Assembly (NCBI GenBank): GCA_900549025.1
Contig: URMZ01000004.1
Coordinates: 34,995-98,994 of the forward strand
Origin: an uncultured Collinsella sp.
Lineage (GTDB): Bacteria > Actinomycetota > Coriobacteriia > Coriobacteriales > Coriobacteriaceae
Direction of reading: 5' to 3'
Length of the DNA: 64,000 nucleotides
Below the pieces are notes generated by a model, which saw only the letters and a list, made by a program, of their open reading frames with translations, was not told where the DNA came from and ran no database searches. Shown one piece after another: positions 50,720 through 59,968 of the stretch. Position 1 is the stretch's first letter, and each line of letters opens with the position of its first letter. The position numbers and the translations under genes were made by a program.

Positions 50720-51391
50720 TTATGCCTCCTGTGCGGCCTCGTTGCCCAGCTTCTGCAGCAGCGCAACCTCGGCAGCGGGATCTTCGGACTTAAATACGGC
50801 AGAACCGGCCACGAGCACGTTGGCGCCGGCCTTGACGACCTCGGCAATGTTCTTGGAAGAAATGCCACCGTCGACCTCGATGAGGGGCGAAACGCCGTGA
50901 CGCTCGCACATGGCCTTGAGCTCGTGGAGCTTAGCGATGGTGCCCGGGATAAAGCTCTGACCGCCAAAGCCCGGGTTCACGCTCATCAGCAGCACCATAT
51001 CGACGACGTCGATGATGCTCTCGAGTACGCACACGGGGGTGGCGGGGTTGAGCACCACGCCAGCCTTGACGCCGCGCTGCTGCAGATGGGTGAGCGTGCG
51101 GTGCAGGTGCGTGGAAGCTTCGTAGTGCACGGTGATCATGTCGGCACCGGCGTCGGCATACCAATCAACGGTCTCGTCGGGGTTCGACACCATCAGGTGC
51201 GCGTCGACCGGTACATCGGTGGAGCGCTTGACGGCCTTAAGGATGTCAACGCCAAAGGTGAGGTTGCCGGTAAAGTGACCGTCCATAACGTCGAAGTGCA
51301 CGTAGTCGGCGCCGGCGATCTTGTCGAGTTCGCCCTTGAGGTTGGCCATGTCGGCCGAAAGGACAGACGGAGCGATTTTGATGGAACCCAT
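50720..51391 (-). CDS. rpe: Ribulose-phosphate 3-epimerase
   Basis: A 223-residue TIM-barrel enzyme of the pentose phosphate pathway. Metal-binding HFDVMDGHF, the MSVNPGFGGQSFIP phosphate loop and VDGGI are present. It starts 19 nt after gpsA and ends 6 nt before the cysteine desulfurase start. Confidence 0.95.
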   Translation of the reverse strand: MGSIKIAPSVLSADMANLKGELDKIAGADYVHFDVMDGHFTGNLTFGVDILKAVKRSTDVPVDAHLMVSNPDETVDWYADAGADMITVHYEASTHLHRTLTHLQQRGVKAGVVLNPATPVCVLESIIDVVDMVLLMSVNPGFGGQSFIPGTIAKLHELKAMCERHGVSPLIEVDGGISSKNIAEVVKAGANVLVAGSAVFKSEDPAAEVALLQKLGNEAAQEA

Positions 51392-51409
51392 GGTAGAAGC
51401 CTTTCTGCG

Positions 51410-52417
51410 CTAGTCGGTGAGTCCGTAGAACTCTTGAGAAGGGACGCGGTCAGTAAGAATCTCGAGCGCCCTATCCAAAGTAACACCGTTGTAGAGCGTT
51501 TGTTCCACGGCAAAGGTGAGCGGAATGTCTACGCCCAGTGAACGGGCAAGCTCGCTGACGCTGCGGGCCGCGACGGCGCCCTCGACCACCATATGCGTGC
51601 GCGTCTGATACTCGTCGAGCGACACGCCGTGGGCAAACTCGTAGCCAAAGGTGCGGTTGCGCGAATGCTCCGAGGTGCAGGTGGCAATGAGGTCGCCCAT
51701 GCCGGCAAGTCCCATGCAGGTCATAGCTTGACCGCCGCGGGCGTGCACCAGACGGCTGATCTCTGCCAGGCCGCGCGTCATGATGAGGGCAAGCGTGTTG
51801 TCGCCCGCACCGGTGCCGGCGGAGATGCCACATACGATCGCGATGACATTTTTCATAGCGCCGCATACCTCGACGCCGGTCATGTCCTGCGACAGGTAGA
51901 TGCGGAAGGCCGTGGACAGGAGTAGGTCCTTAAAGGTCTCCCCTATCTGTGGATCTTCGCTGGCGATGACGGCGGCAGAGAGCCCGCCGCGGCAAATCTC
52001 CTCGGCATGGTTGGGACCCGAGAGGGCCGCCACACGCCGCTCGTTGCCGATTTCGCTGGCAATGACCTCGCTCATGAGCAGGCCGGACTCGGGCTCGATG
52101 CCCTTGGTGAGGCACAGGACCGGGGTATCGGCGGCGATAAAGGGCGCGGCCTGGTGGCACACGCTGCGAAGGTGCGTCGAAGGAACGGCAAAGATGATGG
52201 CCTCGGCACCGTCGAGCGCCTGCACCAGGTCCGTGGTGGCGACGACGTTGCCGGGCAGCTCGTAGCCCACAAGGTAGCGGGGGTTGCGGTGCTCGGCATT
52301 GATGCCGGCGGCCGTCTGCTCGCTATGGGCCCACATGGTCACGCGCTCGGCTCGCGCGGCGGCAAGGCCGGCGATGGCGGTTCCCCAGGAGCCAGAGCCA
52401 ATCAGCGCAACATTCAT
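51410..52417 (-). CDS. gpsA: Glycerol-3-phosphate dehydrogenase (NAD(P)+)
   Basis: A 335-residue enzyme making sn-glycerol-3-phosphate for phospholipid synthesis. The nucleotide motif IGSGSWGTAIA starts it, followed by LTKGIEPESG, SGPNHAEE and GVEVCGAMKNVIAI (catalytic lysine). It lies after plsY, which uses its product, by 9 nt. Confidence 0.95.
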   Translation of the reverse strand: MNVALIGSGSWGTAIAGLAAARAERVTMWAHSEQTAAGINAEHRNPRYLVGYELPGNVVATTDLVQALDGAEAIIFAVPSTHLRSVCHQAAPFIAADTPVLCLTKGIEPESGLLMSEVIASEIGNERRVAALSGPNHAEEICRGGLSAAVIASEDPQIGETFKDLLLSTAFRIYLSQDMTGVEVCGAMKNVIAIVCGISAGTGAGDNTLALIMTRGLAEISRLVHARGGQAMTCMGLAGMGDLIATCTSEHSRNRTFGYEFAHGVSLDEYQTRTHMVVEGAVAARSVSELARSLGVDIPLTFAVEQTLYNGVTLDRALEILTDRVPSQEFYGLTD

Positions 52418-52426
52418 GACTCTCTC

Positions 52427-53110
52427 CTACTGATCGTCGGGCTCGGTGACGCGCTTGGTAAACGAGAGCTTGGACTCCTTACCGGTCATGAGCTTTTTGA
52501 TGTTCGCGCGATGGGCCCACACCACGGTGATGCCGATCATCGCCATACAAAACTTAAGGCCTAGGCTGCTGTACGGAAAGACCGCACAGGCTGCGATGGG
52601 AAGGCCGATGGCGGCGGCAAGCGAGCCCACCGACACGTACTTGGTGATGGCGACGGCCACGATAAACATGCCCAGCAGCGACAGGCCAATAGGCCAGTAC
52701 CAAGCGAGGATGACGCCTAGACCAACCGCGATACCCTTGCCACCATGGAAGTTGAGATAGGGCGAGAAGATATGGCCCCACACGGCTGCTAGGCAAATGA
52801 CACCGAGCATCCAGTCGCCGGGGGCTCCGGGCGCCATGATGTTCGGCGGAAATCCATAGCCCAAGTCGGCAATGAGCGGACGCGCGATAAGGACGCAGAT
52901 GGCGCCCTTAAGGCAGTCGAGCAGCAGCGTGAGCGCGGCCACCTTGGGGCCGGCCACGCGCAGCGCGTTGGTGGTGCCGATGTTGCCGGAGCCCGCCTTG
53001 CGAATGTCCGTGTGGTTGAACACGCGGCCCAAGATCAGGCCAAACGGAATCGCTCCGATAAAGAACGAGACCACGGCGCAGATGGCGGTCAGCAGAATCG
53101 GATTATGCAT
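52427..53110 (-). CDS. plsY: Glycerol-3-phosphate acyltransferase PlsY
   Basis: A 227-residue membrane enzyme that makes lysophosphatidic acid from acyl-phosphate. Conserved motifs are SGNIGTTNALR, NFHGGKGIAVGLG and the late VWAHRANIKKL. Five hydrophobic helices are predicted. The ATG at 53110 overlaps the der 3' end by 8 nt and has AAGGAG upstream. Confidence 0.95.
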   Translation of the reverse strand: MHNPILLTAICAVVSFFIGAIPFGLILGRVFNHTDIRKAGSGNIGTTNALRVAGPKVAALTLLLDCLKGAICVLIARPLIADLGYGFPPNIMAPGAPGDWMLGVICLAAVWGHIFSPYLNFHGGKGIAVGLGVILAWYWPIGLSLLGMFIVAVAITKYVSVGSLAAAIGLPIAACAVFPYSSLGLKFCMAMIGITVVWAHRANIKKLMTGKESKLSFTKRVTEPDDQ

Positions 53111-54437
53111 CCTTTTGCTCCTTCTTTCTAAAGAAGAGTCGAATGGGCGTGCCGGCAAAGTCGAAGGTCGAGCGCATGCGGTTCTCCACATAGCGCTGGT
53201 AGGTGTCGTTGACCAAGTCGCTGTGGTTGACGAAGAACGTGAACGTCGGCGGGTTGACGCCCGTCTGGGTCACGTAGTGCATGCGCAGGCGGCGCTTGCC
53301 GTCCACCACGGTATGACCGAACTCGCGCAGGTCGGTGAGGAACGTGTTGAGGCGCGAGGTGCTGATCTTTTGCGAGCGCGTCTTTTCGGCAGCGTCGACC
53401 ATTGCCCAGATCTTCTCGACGCTGCGCCCGGTCAGGGCCGAAATGCGCAGGTACTGGGCCCAGGGAGCCATGACGCCCAGACGGCGGTCGATGGTCTCCA
53501 TGCAGGCCTCGCGCTTACGGTCGTCGTCGAGCAGATCCCACTTGTTGAGCAGCACAACGATGGCGCAGCCGCGCTCGATGGCCAAGCCCATGACCTTCTG
53601 GTCCTGCTCGGTAACGCCCACGGAGGCGTCGACGACGAGTAGCGCCACGTCGGCGCGGTCGATGGCGCGCAGGCCGCGGACCATGGAGTAGTACTCGATG
53701 TTCTCGTACACGGTGCTCTTCTTGCGGATTCCCGCGGTATCGACCATGCGGTAGTGCTTGCCGTTGCGCTCGACGACTGTGTCGATGGCGTCGCGCGTGG
53801 TGCCGGCAATGTTGGACACGATGGAGCGGTCGGCGCCCAGGATGCGGTTGAACAGCGAAGACTTACCGGCGTTGGGGCGGCCGATGATGGCGACGTTCAG
53901 CGCGTCGGGGAACTCATCGGCGACCTCGTCCTCTTCCTCGGGAAGCAGGGCCACGATGTCGTCGAGTAGGTCGCCCGTGCCGTGGCCGTGCAGGGCCGAG
54001 AGCGGCGTGGGCTCGCCGATACCGAGCGAATAGAACTCCCAGATGCTGTCGTTCTCGCGATCGGGATTGTCGAGCTTGTTCACCAGCAAAAAGACCGGCT
54101 TGTCGCAGCGCTTGAGCATGCGAGCGACCGACTCGTCCTCCTCGGTGACGCCGGTGCGGCCGTCGACAACAAACAGGATTACGGCGGCTTCCTCGGCGGC
54201 GGCGAGGGCCTGGTCGCGGATGGACGTGGCAAAGACGTCATCGCTCTTGAGCGGCTCGATGCCGCCCGTGTCGACGATGGTGAACTCGCGGCCGTTCCAA
54301 TCGGCCGTGTGATACGAGCGGTCGCGCGTGACGCCGCGGGACTCGTGGACGATGGCGTCCGAGGTCTGGGCCAGGCGGTTAACGAGCGTGGACTTGCCCA
54401 CGTTGGGGCGTCCGACGACGGCGACGATAGGTTTCAT
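53103..54437 (-). CDS. der: Ribosome biogenesis GTPase Der (EngA)
   Basis: A 444-residue protein with two tandem G domains (G1 GRPNVGKS at 9-16 and a second GRPNAGKSS) and a C-terminal KH-like domain, the unique Der layout. It acts in 50S assembly. The ATG at 54437 follows AAAGGAG and fits the family; an in-frame extension upstream to 54608 has no support. Confidence 0.96.
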   Translation of the reverse strand: MKPIVAVVGRPNVGKSTLVNRLAQTSDAIVHESRGVTRDRSYHTADWNGREFTIVDTGGIEPLKSDDVFATSIRDQALAAAEEAAVILFVVDGRTGVTEEDESVARMLKRCDKPVFLLVNKLDNPDRENDSIWEFYSLGIGEPTPLSALHGHGTGDLLDDIVALLPEEEDEVADEFPDALNVAIIGRPNAGKSSLFNRILGADRSIVSNIAGTTRDAIDTVVERNGKHYRMVDTAGIRKKSTVYENIEYYSMVRGLRAIDRADVALLVVDASVGVTEQDQKVMGLAIERGCAIVVLLNKWDLLDDDRKREACMETIDRRLGVMAPWAQYLRISALTGRSVEKIWAMVDAAEKTRSQKISTSRLNTFLTDLREFGHTVVDGKRRLRMHYVTQTGVNPPTFTFFVNHSDLVNDTYQRYVENRMRSTFDFAGTPIRLFFRKKEQKDA

Positions 54438-54447
54438 CTGCACTCCT

Positions 54448-55890
54448 TTAATGGGTAGGGTCAGTGGAAGTGTTAGAGTCGGCAGGCACAATGCCAAGGA
54501 TGTGCTCCAGGGTATCGAGCAGCTCATGCGGCATGGTCGACACCACATGAACCTCGGCGCCGCGACTGGTAAGGCTTGCGAGTAAATCGTCACGATGATA
54601 CTCGTCAAGCGTCATGCCGTCAGCGTTGAACATGAGCTTAGGCACAAAGAGCATAACCCCCGAGAGGTCCTGCGGCAGCTGTTCCAGAATGTCGCAGGCG
54701 ACGATGAGGCCGGTCACGTCCACGTTGCCGCCAAAGTAGCGATTCTTGATGGCCGTGACGGTGCCGGCGAGTCCCCGGGGCGATTCCACGAAACGTGCCA
54801 CGGTGTCGCGTGCGCTGGCGCCCGAGAGGCACAGCAGGTGCTGGCTGCGAGCGGCGATGGCCTCGCGGACGCGGGCCAGTCGTTCGGCATCGGCGGCAAG
54901 CACATCGTCCGTCTCGTCTAGGTATGAGCGGATCATGCCGATACCGTCGTAGTACTGCGGATAGCCGTCGTAAAAGTCCGCCTCGGGCGGATCGATGCCG
55001 GCGTCCAGGTAGAACTCGTCGCTCATCTGGAAGGTGTGGCGGCCAAAACGCTCGAAGGCGCGGTCCTGGTAGGGACGGATCATGGCAATGGTCTCGCGTG
55101 CCAGTTCGGGCTTGTCGCTGTATGACCAGCTAAAGCGGTTCTGATGCTTGGTAAAACCGAGCGGCACAATGCCCAGGCTTGTGATTTGCTCGTGCTCCTC
55201 GCAAAAGCGCAGGGTCTTTTCCAGCTCCTCGCCGTCGTTCATGCCGGGGCACAACACGATCTGCGCGTGAATCTCGATGCCGGCGGCCATGATGGCCTCG
55301 AGTACGTCCATGCCGCGCTGGGCGTTGCGGCCCATCATACGACGGCGGACGTCGGGGCTCACGGCATGGACCGACACGTTCATAGGGCTCATGTTGCGTT
55401 GGATGACGTTTTGCACGTCCTCGTCGGTGAGGTTCGTGAGCGTGACGAAGTTGCCCTGCAAAAAGCTCAGACGGTAGTCGTCGTCGCGAATATAGAGCGT
55501 GGAGCGGCCGCCCTTGGGGAGCATCGTCATAAAGCAGAACACGCAGGCGTTCACACAGGTGCGCATGCCGTCGAAGATGGGACCATCGAATTCAAGGCCC
55601 CAGTCCTCTCCCGGGAAGCGGTCGAGTTCGACGGGGGTGACGCTGTTGTCGCGCGGGTCGAAAACCTCGAGGTCGACGGTATCATCGTCGGCCTCCCAGA
55701 GCCACACAATCATGTCGGTGAGCTGCTCGCCGTTGACCGTGAGCACGCGCATGCCCGGCTCGATACCCACATCCCATGCGGGCGATTCGGGGCGCACGTT
55801 CTTAACGAGCGCGCCCTCACCCGGCTCGGGGTCGCGGCTACGCCCGTAATCGGCCACCTCGGCGGCGTATGCGGGTACGGTCTGGTCCAT
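54448..55890 (-). CDS. DUF512 protein: PDZ plus radical SAM-like enzyme
   Basis: A 480-residue protein with an N-terminal PDZ-like domain (about 25-75), the cluster motif C112-x3-C116-x2-C119 (CVNACVFC) and a C-terminal DUF512 region with LCLSGASARDTVA. The enzyme activity is unknown. The family is usually next to der, as here (10 nt). The ATG at 55890 starts 2 nt after the ispH stop. Confidence 0.82.
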   Translation of the reverse strand: MDQTVPAYAAEVADYGRSRDPEPGEGALVKNVRPESPAWDVGIEPGMRVLTVNGEQLTDMIVWLWEADDDTVDLEVFDPRDNSVTPVELDRFPGEDWGLEFDGPIFDGMRTCVNACVFCFMTMLPKGGRSTLYIRDDDYRLSFLQGNFVTLTNLTDEDVQNVIQRNMSPMNVSVHAVSPDVRRRMMGRNAQRGMDVLEAIMAAGIEIHAQIVLCPGMNDGEELEKTLRFCEEHEQITSLGIVPLGFTKHQNRFSWSYSDKPELARETIAMIRPYQDRAFERFGRHTFQMSDEFYLDAGIDPPEADFYDGYPQYYDGIGMIRSYLDETDDVLAADAERLARVREAIAARSQHLLCLSGASARDTVARFVESPRGLAGTVTAIKNRYFGGNVDVTGLIVACDILEQLPQDLSGVMLFVPKLMFNADGMTLDEYHRDDLLASLTSRGAEVHVVSTMPHELLDTLEHILGIVPADSNTSTDPTH

Positions 55891-55892
55891 GA

Positions 55893-56792
55893 TTAGCGGC
55901 AAAGCTCCTTGATGCGCGCGACGGCGCGCTCGATGTGTTCTTGCGGGGTGGAGGCTCCGGCGGTGATGCCGATGTGGTGAGCGTCGGTAAACCACGCGGC
56001 CTGGATCTCGGAAGCTTCCTCGATGTGATGCGTATGCTCGCAGGCGTCGGTACAGATCTGCGCCAGGCGGCGGGTGTTGCCCGAGTTCTTGCCACCCACG
56101 ACGACCATGCAGTCGCAGCGGGTGGCAAGTGTGGCTGCTGCCTGTTGACGCTCGCTCGTGGCGGCGCAGATGGTGTTGATCACCCGCAGCTCCTGCACGC
56201 GCGGGGTGATAGCGGCCACGACCTCGGCGAGGTTCTGCGCGGTCTGGGTAGTCTGCACGACCAGACCCACCTTGCCCTTGAGCGACAGGGCATCGGCGTC
56301 GGCGGCACAGCTCACGACCTGCGCATCGTCGCCGGCGTGGCCTAGAATGCCCTCGACCTCGGGGTGCCCCGGCTCGCCCACGACGATCACACGGTAGCCC
56401 TCGCGCACCAGGCGCTCGGCCGCAACATGGACCTTCTTCACGTAAGGGCAGGTGGCGTCGACGACGTTAAGGCCACGCTCGCGAGCGGCAACGATCACCT
56501 GCGGCACCACTCCGTGCGCGCGAATGATTACGGTGCCCGATGCGGCGTCGTCCAGGTTCTCGGCCAGGCCAACGCCTGCCTCAGCAAGCTCGCGCACCAC
56601 GATGGGGTTATGGATGAGCGGACCCAAGGTATGGACCTGAGTGCACTCCCCTACCTGCGGCGCGGCGGCTAGCGCCATATCGAGCGCACGCTGTACGCCG
56701 TAGCAAGTACCGGCGTGGGCGGCGATCTCGATGGTAGGCGCGGTTGCCTGGTCGGACGCAGTCGCGGCGGTGTTCGTCACATTCTCGCTCAT
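55893..56792 (-). CDS. ispH: 4-hydroxy-3-methylbut-2-enyl diphosphate reductase
   Basis: A 299-residue Fe-S enzyme, the last step of the MEP isoprenoid pathway, producing IPP and DMAPP. Cluster cysteines C30 (GTCYGV), C115 (ATCPYV) and C209 (TICAATSE) and the THE-type region QTTQTAQ are present. It starts 2 nt after plsC. A low-complexity N-terminus of about 20 residues precedes the fold. Confidence 0.94.
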   Translation of the reverse strand: MSENVTNTAATASDQATAPTIEIAAHAGTCYGVQRALDMALAAAPQVGECTQVHTLGPLIHNPIVVRELAEAGVGLAENLDDAASGTVIIRAHGVVPQVIVAARERGLNVVDATCPYVKKVHVAAERLVREGYRVIVVGEPGHPEVEGILGHAGDDAQVVSCAADADALSLKGKVGLVVQTTQTAQNLAEVVAAITPRVQELRVINTICAATSERQQAAATLATRCDCMVVVGGKNSGNTRRLAQICTDACEHTHHIEEASEIQAAWFTDAHHIGITAGASTPQEHIERAVARIKELCR

Positions 56793-56794
56793 GG

Positions 56795-57523
56795 CTAGAA
56801 CCTGCCCGGATGCTCGGCGCACAGCTCGTCTCGCATAGCGTAGACGCGGTTCATGGCCTCGGACTCAAACCATTCCAGGCGCTCCGTGCGTTTAAGCCCG
56901 GCCGGTGCGTCGGAAAGCGAGACGGCCTTGCCGGCGCGGATCCAGCATTTCTTGGGACGCATGATCTTTTTGCCCGCGGGCGTGATGTCGGACCAGCCGC
57001 AAATGGCGAGCGGGTTCACAGGTGTCTTGCCCATCTGAGCGATGAGCGCAAAACCGCCGTGGACCTCGGGCTTGATCTCGCGCGAGCGGATGCGCGTGCC
57101 CTCGGGGAAGATCAGAACGTCCTCGCCGCGCTGCAGCGCATGCTGGGCGGCGCGCAAGCACTTCATATCGGCAGTACCACGCTCCACGGGGATGCCGCCA
57201 ACGCGGCTAAAGGCCCAGCGCACAATCTTGCTCTTGGCGAACTCGGACTTAAAGATGGGACGAATGCGGCGCCCCCCAAAGAACAGCGCCGTCTCCACGG
57301 CCAAGAGCTCGGCCATCGAGGTGTGGTTGCAGATGACCACGCTGCCGCGGCCTTCTTGGCGCTCAAACAGCAGGTCGGCGTCCTCTACCTTCCAGCGCCA
57401 CATGAGCTTGGAGAAGGCCCAAAGGATGGCCATGACTACGACGACGGTGCCGCGGATGAGCGTTGGAAACTCGGCGTAGGGGGCGTTGTAATAGTCCTCG
57501 GGCGTCTGCTTAAACAGGCGCAT
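56795..57523 (-). CDS. plsC: 1-acyl-glycerol-3-phosphate acyltransferase (PlsC-like)
   Basis: A 242-residue membrane acyltransferase with one N-terminal hydrophobic helix. The acid motif FPEGTR is at 139-144. The catalytic H-x4-D box is H67-x4-E72 (NHTSMAE): the aspartate is replaced by glutamate. It would acylate the PlsY product; plsY is 3.7 kb downstream in the same run. It follows cmk by 3 nt, the frequent cmk-plsC-ispH order. Confidence 0.85.
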   Translation of the reverse strand: MRLFKQTPEDYYNAPYAEFPTLIRGTVVVVMAILWAFSKLMWRWKVEDADLLFERQEGRGSVVICNHTSMAELLAVETALFFGGRRIRPIFKSEFAKSKIVRWAFSRVGGIPVERGTADMKCLRAAQHALQRGEDVLIFPEGTRIRSREIKPEVHGGFALIAQMGKTPVNPLAICGWSDITPAGKKIMRPKKCWIRAGKAVSLSDAPAGLKRTERLEWFESEAMNRVYAMRDELCAEHPGRF

Positions 57524-57526
57524 GGG

Positions 57527-58213
57527 CTACCTCCTTTGGTTGATGAGGTCCTCGATGATACGAACGACCTCGTCGATGGTGTGGGCGGTGGAGTCGACGT
57601 GCACGGCGTCCTCGGCGGGCACGAGCGGGGCGACCTCGCGACTACTGTCGAGCTTGTCGCGCTGCTTAAGGGCGTCGAGGGTCTCGTCGACCTCGGCTTC
57701 GAGCTGCTCGGTCGTGAGCGGCTGGGCGTCGTTTTGGTGACGCTGAAGCACGCGGCGGCGGGCGCGCTCGCGCGGGTCGGCGGTCAGGAAGACCTTGACC
57801 TGCGCGTTAGGGAACACGACGGTTCCGATATCGCGACCCTCGGCGACGATATCGCGGTCCTCGGCGGCGCGGCGCTGGTGGATGAGCATGGCGGCGCGCA
57901 CGCCCGGATAGGCCGAGACCCTGGACACGTTGGCGTCGACCTGCGGGGTGCGGATGGCGGCCGAAGCGTCCTGGCCGTCAATGGTCAGGCGCGTGTCCTC
58001 GCCGGTACCGTTGGTAAAGCGAATCTCGATCTGCTCGGCGAGGGCGTCGATGGCCGCCTCGTCGTCCAGATCGATGCCGCGGTCGAGCGCGGCGAAGGTG
58101 ACGGCGCGGTACATGGCGCCCGTGTCGAGCTTGTTAAAGCCCAGCTGGCGGGCGATCTCCTTGGCGATGGTGGACTTGCCGGATCCGGCGGGGCCGTCGA
58201 TGGCGACGATCAT
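57527..58213 (-). CDS. cmk: Cytidylate kinase
   Basis: A 228-residue nucleoside monophosphate kinase making CDP and dCDP. The P-loop IDGPAGSGKST is at the N-terminus, LDTGAMYRAVTF follows, and AEGRDIGTVVFP is the CMP-binding region. About 65 nt separate it from rluB. Confidence 0.95.
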   Translation of the reverse strand: MIVAIDGPAGSGKSTIAKEIARQLGFNKLDTGAMYRAVTFAALDRGIDLDDEAAIDALAEQIEIRFTNGTGEDTRLTIDGQDASAAIRTPQVDANVSRVSAYPGVRAAMLIHQRRAAEDRDIVAEGRDIGTVVFPNAQVKVFLTADPRERARRRVLQRHQNDAQPLTTEQLEAEVDETLDALKQRDKLDSSREVAPLVPAEDAVHVDSTAHTIDEVVRIIEDLINQRR

Positions 58214-58279
58214 GCAATGCTTCCTTTCGATGATTGACGTGCTGGTATGGTTCGCGGGCGTTGGGGCGCGGCGGGTTGC

Positions 58280-59242
58280 CTAACCCGTGTAGCGCTCGCG
58301 GTAGGTGTTGCGCTTGGGTGCGGAGCCGTGGCTACCGTGGTGACGCGTGCGGCTGGCGGGCGTTTCTTGGGGCTTGCCGCCGCGTATGGCGCTGGCCTGC
58401 TTGGGAGGGATGCCACCGCTTTTGAGGATCTGTACCTCGCGCTCGGTGAGCTCGCGCCACGAGCCTTTGGCCACGTCCTTGAGCTCCAGGCCGGCAAAGT
58501 TGCAGCGGTGCAGGCGGATCACCGGATGGTGGATCTTGCTCAGCATGCGCTTGACCTGGTTCTTGCGGCCTTCGCGGATGATGACCTCCACGGCGGTGGT
58601 ACCGGGCTTGATACCTTGCGGAGCCACGGTCTCGGCCTCGCGCGCGGTAATGACACGGCAGATTGCCGGCTGGCACAGGCCGTCGTCGAGCTCGATGCCA
58701 CGGCGGAGCGGGTCTAGATCGCGGTCGGACAGACTGCCGTCCACCAGCGCCTGGTATGTCTTGTAGACGTGCTTGCTGGGATGCAGCAGGTCCTGCGAAA
58801 GGTCGCCATCGGTGGTAAAGAGCAAAAGACCCGTGGTGTCGCGGTCCAGGCGGCCCACCGGGAAGAGCCCCGGAAAGCGGTTGCGCGGTACCAGGTCGGC
58901 CACGCAGGGGCGCTCCTGCGGGTCGCTCATGGTGGTGAGGTAGCCGGTCGGCTTGTAGAGCATCAAGTACACGGCGCCCTGGTTGAGCTTGACGGGCATG
59001 CCGTCGACCTCGATGTGATCGTGGTCGAAGTCGACCTTGGTGCCCAGCTCGGTCGCGACCTGGCCGTTGACGGTCACGCGGCCGGCGGTCATCAGGTCCT
59101 CCGAGCCGCGGCGGCTCGCCACGCCCGCACGCGCCAAAAAGCGCTGCAGGCGCATGGTGTGCGGGTAGACGGGCTGGGCGTCGGTTGCGGGTACTGCGTT
59201 GCCCACGGCGCGCGTCTCCTCTGCTTCGTTAGTCCTCGTCAT
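58280..59242 (-). CDS. rluB: 23S rRNA pseudouridine synthase (RluB family)
   Basis: A 320-residue pseudouridine synthase with an S4 domain (MRLQRFLARAGVASRRGSE) and catalytic GRLDRDTTGLLL. RluB modifies helix 89-93 region uridine of 23S rRNA; RsuA is the alternative, but the scpB-rluB-cmk order favours RluB. The basic C-terminal 45 residues are low-complexity. The ATG lies 14 nt inside the 3' end of scpB. Confidence 0.9.
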   Translation of the reverse strand: MTRTNEAEETRAVGNAVPATDAQPVYPHTMRLQRFLARAGVASRRGSEDLMTAGRVTVNGQVATELGTKVDFDHDHIEVDGMPVKLNQGAVYLMLYKPTGYLTTMSDPQERPCVADLVPRNRFPGLFPVGRLDRDTTGLLLFTTDGDLSQDLLHPSKHVYKTYQALVDGSLSDRDLDPLRRGIELDDGLCQPAICRVITAREAETVAPQGIKPGTTAVEVIIREGRKNQVKRMLSKIHHPVIRLHRCNFAGLELKDVAKGSWRELTEREVQILKSGGIPPKQASAIRGGKPQETPASRTRHHGSHGSAPKRNTYRERYTG

Positions 59243-59957
59243 GCAAATCCTCCGAGGTATCGCCAACGACCAGGGTCTCCAAGTCCTCGGCTGCCTCAAC
59301 ATCTTCAACATTGGTATCGAGCAGTTCGCGCTCTTCGTCTAGGTCCTCGGCCTGCTCCTCGAGCGTGGACTGAATACTGCGGCCGCTCAGGCGCTCGCGG
59401 ATAAACTGGCGCGACTGCTCGTCGGGGGCAAACTGCTCCAGATCGGGCAGGTCGCGGGTGGAGCGCAGACCGAACTTTTCCAAGAAGGCGTTGGTCGTGC
59501 CGTAGATGATGGCCTGACCGCGCTGGGGGTCACGGCCGAGCTCGCGCACCAGACCCTTGTCAACGAGCGACGCGATGACGCCATCGGAGTTGACGCCGCG
59601 GATGCCCTTGACCACCTCGCGCGTCACGGGCTGGTGGTAGGCGATCACGGCCAGGGTTTCGAGCGCCGCCTGCGACAGCTTTTGCGTGTCCCAGCTCAAC
59701 ACATAGGCCTCGACCACGTCGTGGTAGGCGGGGTGCGTGAACAGGCGCCAACCGCCGGCGACCTCGCGCAGCCGAAAGCCGCGGTTGGCCTCCTCGTACT
59801 CAACCTTGAGCTCGGCGAGCAGCGACGCGCACTCGCCGGGGGCGATATCCAGTGCGCCGGCCAGCGCGGGCGCACTCACCGGGTCGCTCGACACCAGCAG
59901 CAGTGCCTCGAGGGCGCCTTTAAGGCTGTTTGCCTCCAGCGTGGAAAGGGTTGACAT
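59229..59957 (-). CDS. scpB: Segregation and condensation protein ScpB
   Basis: A 242-residue kleisin-associated winged-helix protein of the SMC complex. LEALLLVSSDPVSAPALA, LSQAALETLAVIAYHQPVTR and GRDPQRGQAIIYGTT are the family motifs. An acidic tail of about 50 residues ends it. It starts 11 nt after scpA and overlaps rluB. Confidence 0.93.
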   Translation of the reverse strand: MSTLSTLEANSLKGALEALLLVSSDPVSAPALAGALDIAPGECASLLAELKVEYEEANRGFRLREVAGGWRLFTHPAYHDVVEAYVLSWDTQKLSQAALETLAVIAYHQPVTREVVKGIRGVNSDGVIASLVDKGLVRELGRDPQRGQAIIYGTTNAFLEKFGLRSTRDLPDLEQFAPDEQSRQFIRERLSGRSIQSTLEEQAEDLDEERELLDTNVEDVEAAEDLETLVVGDTSEDLHDED

Positions 59958-59968
59958 GGTTGCGGCTC

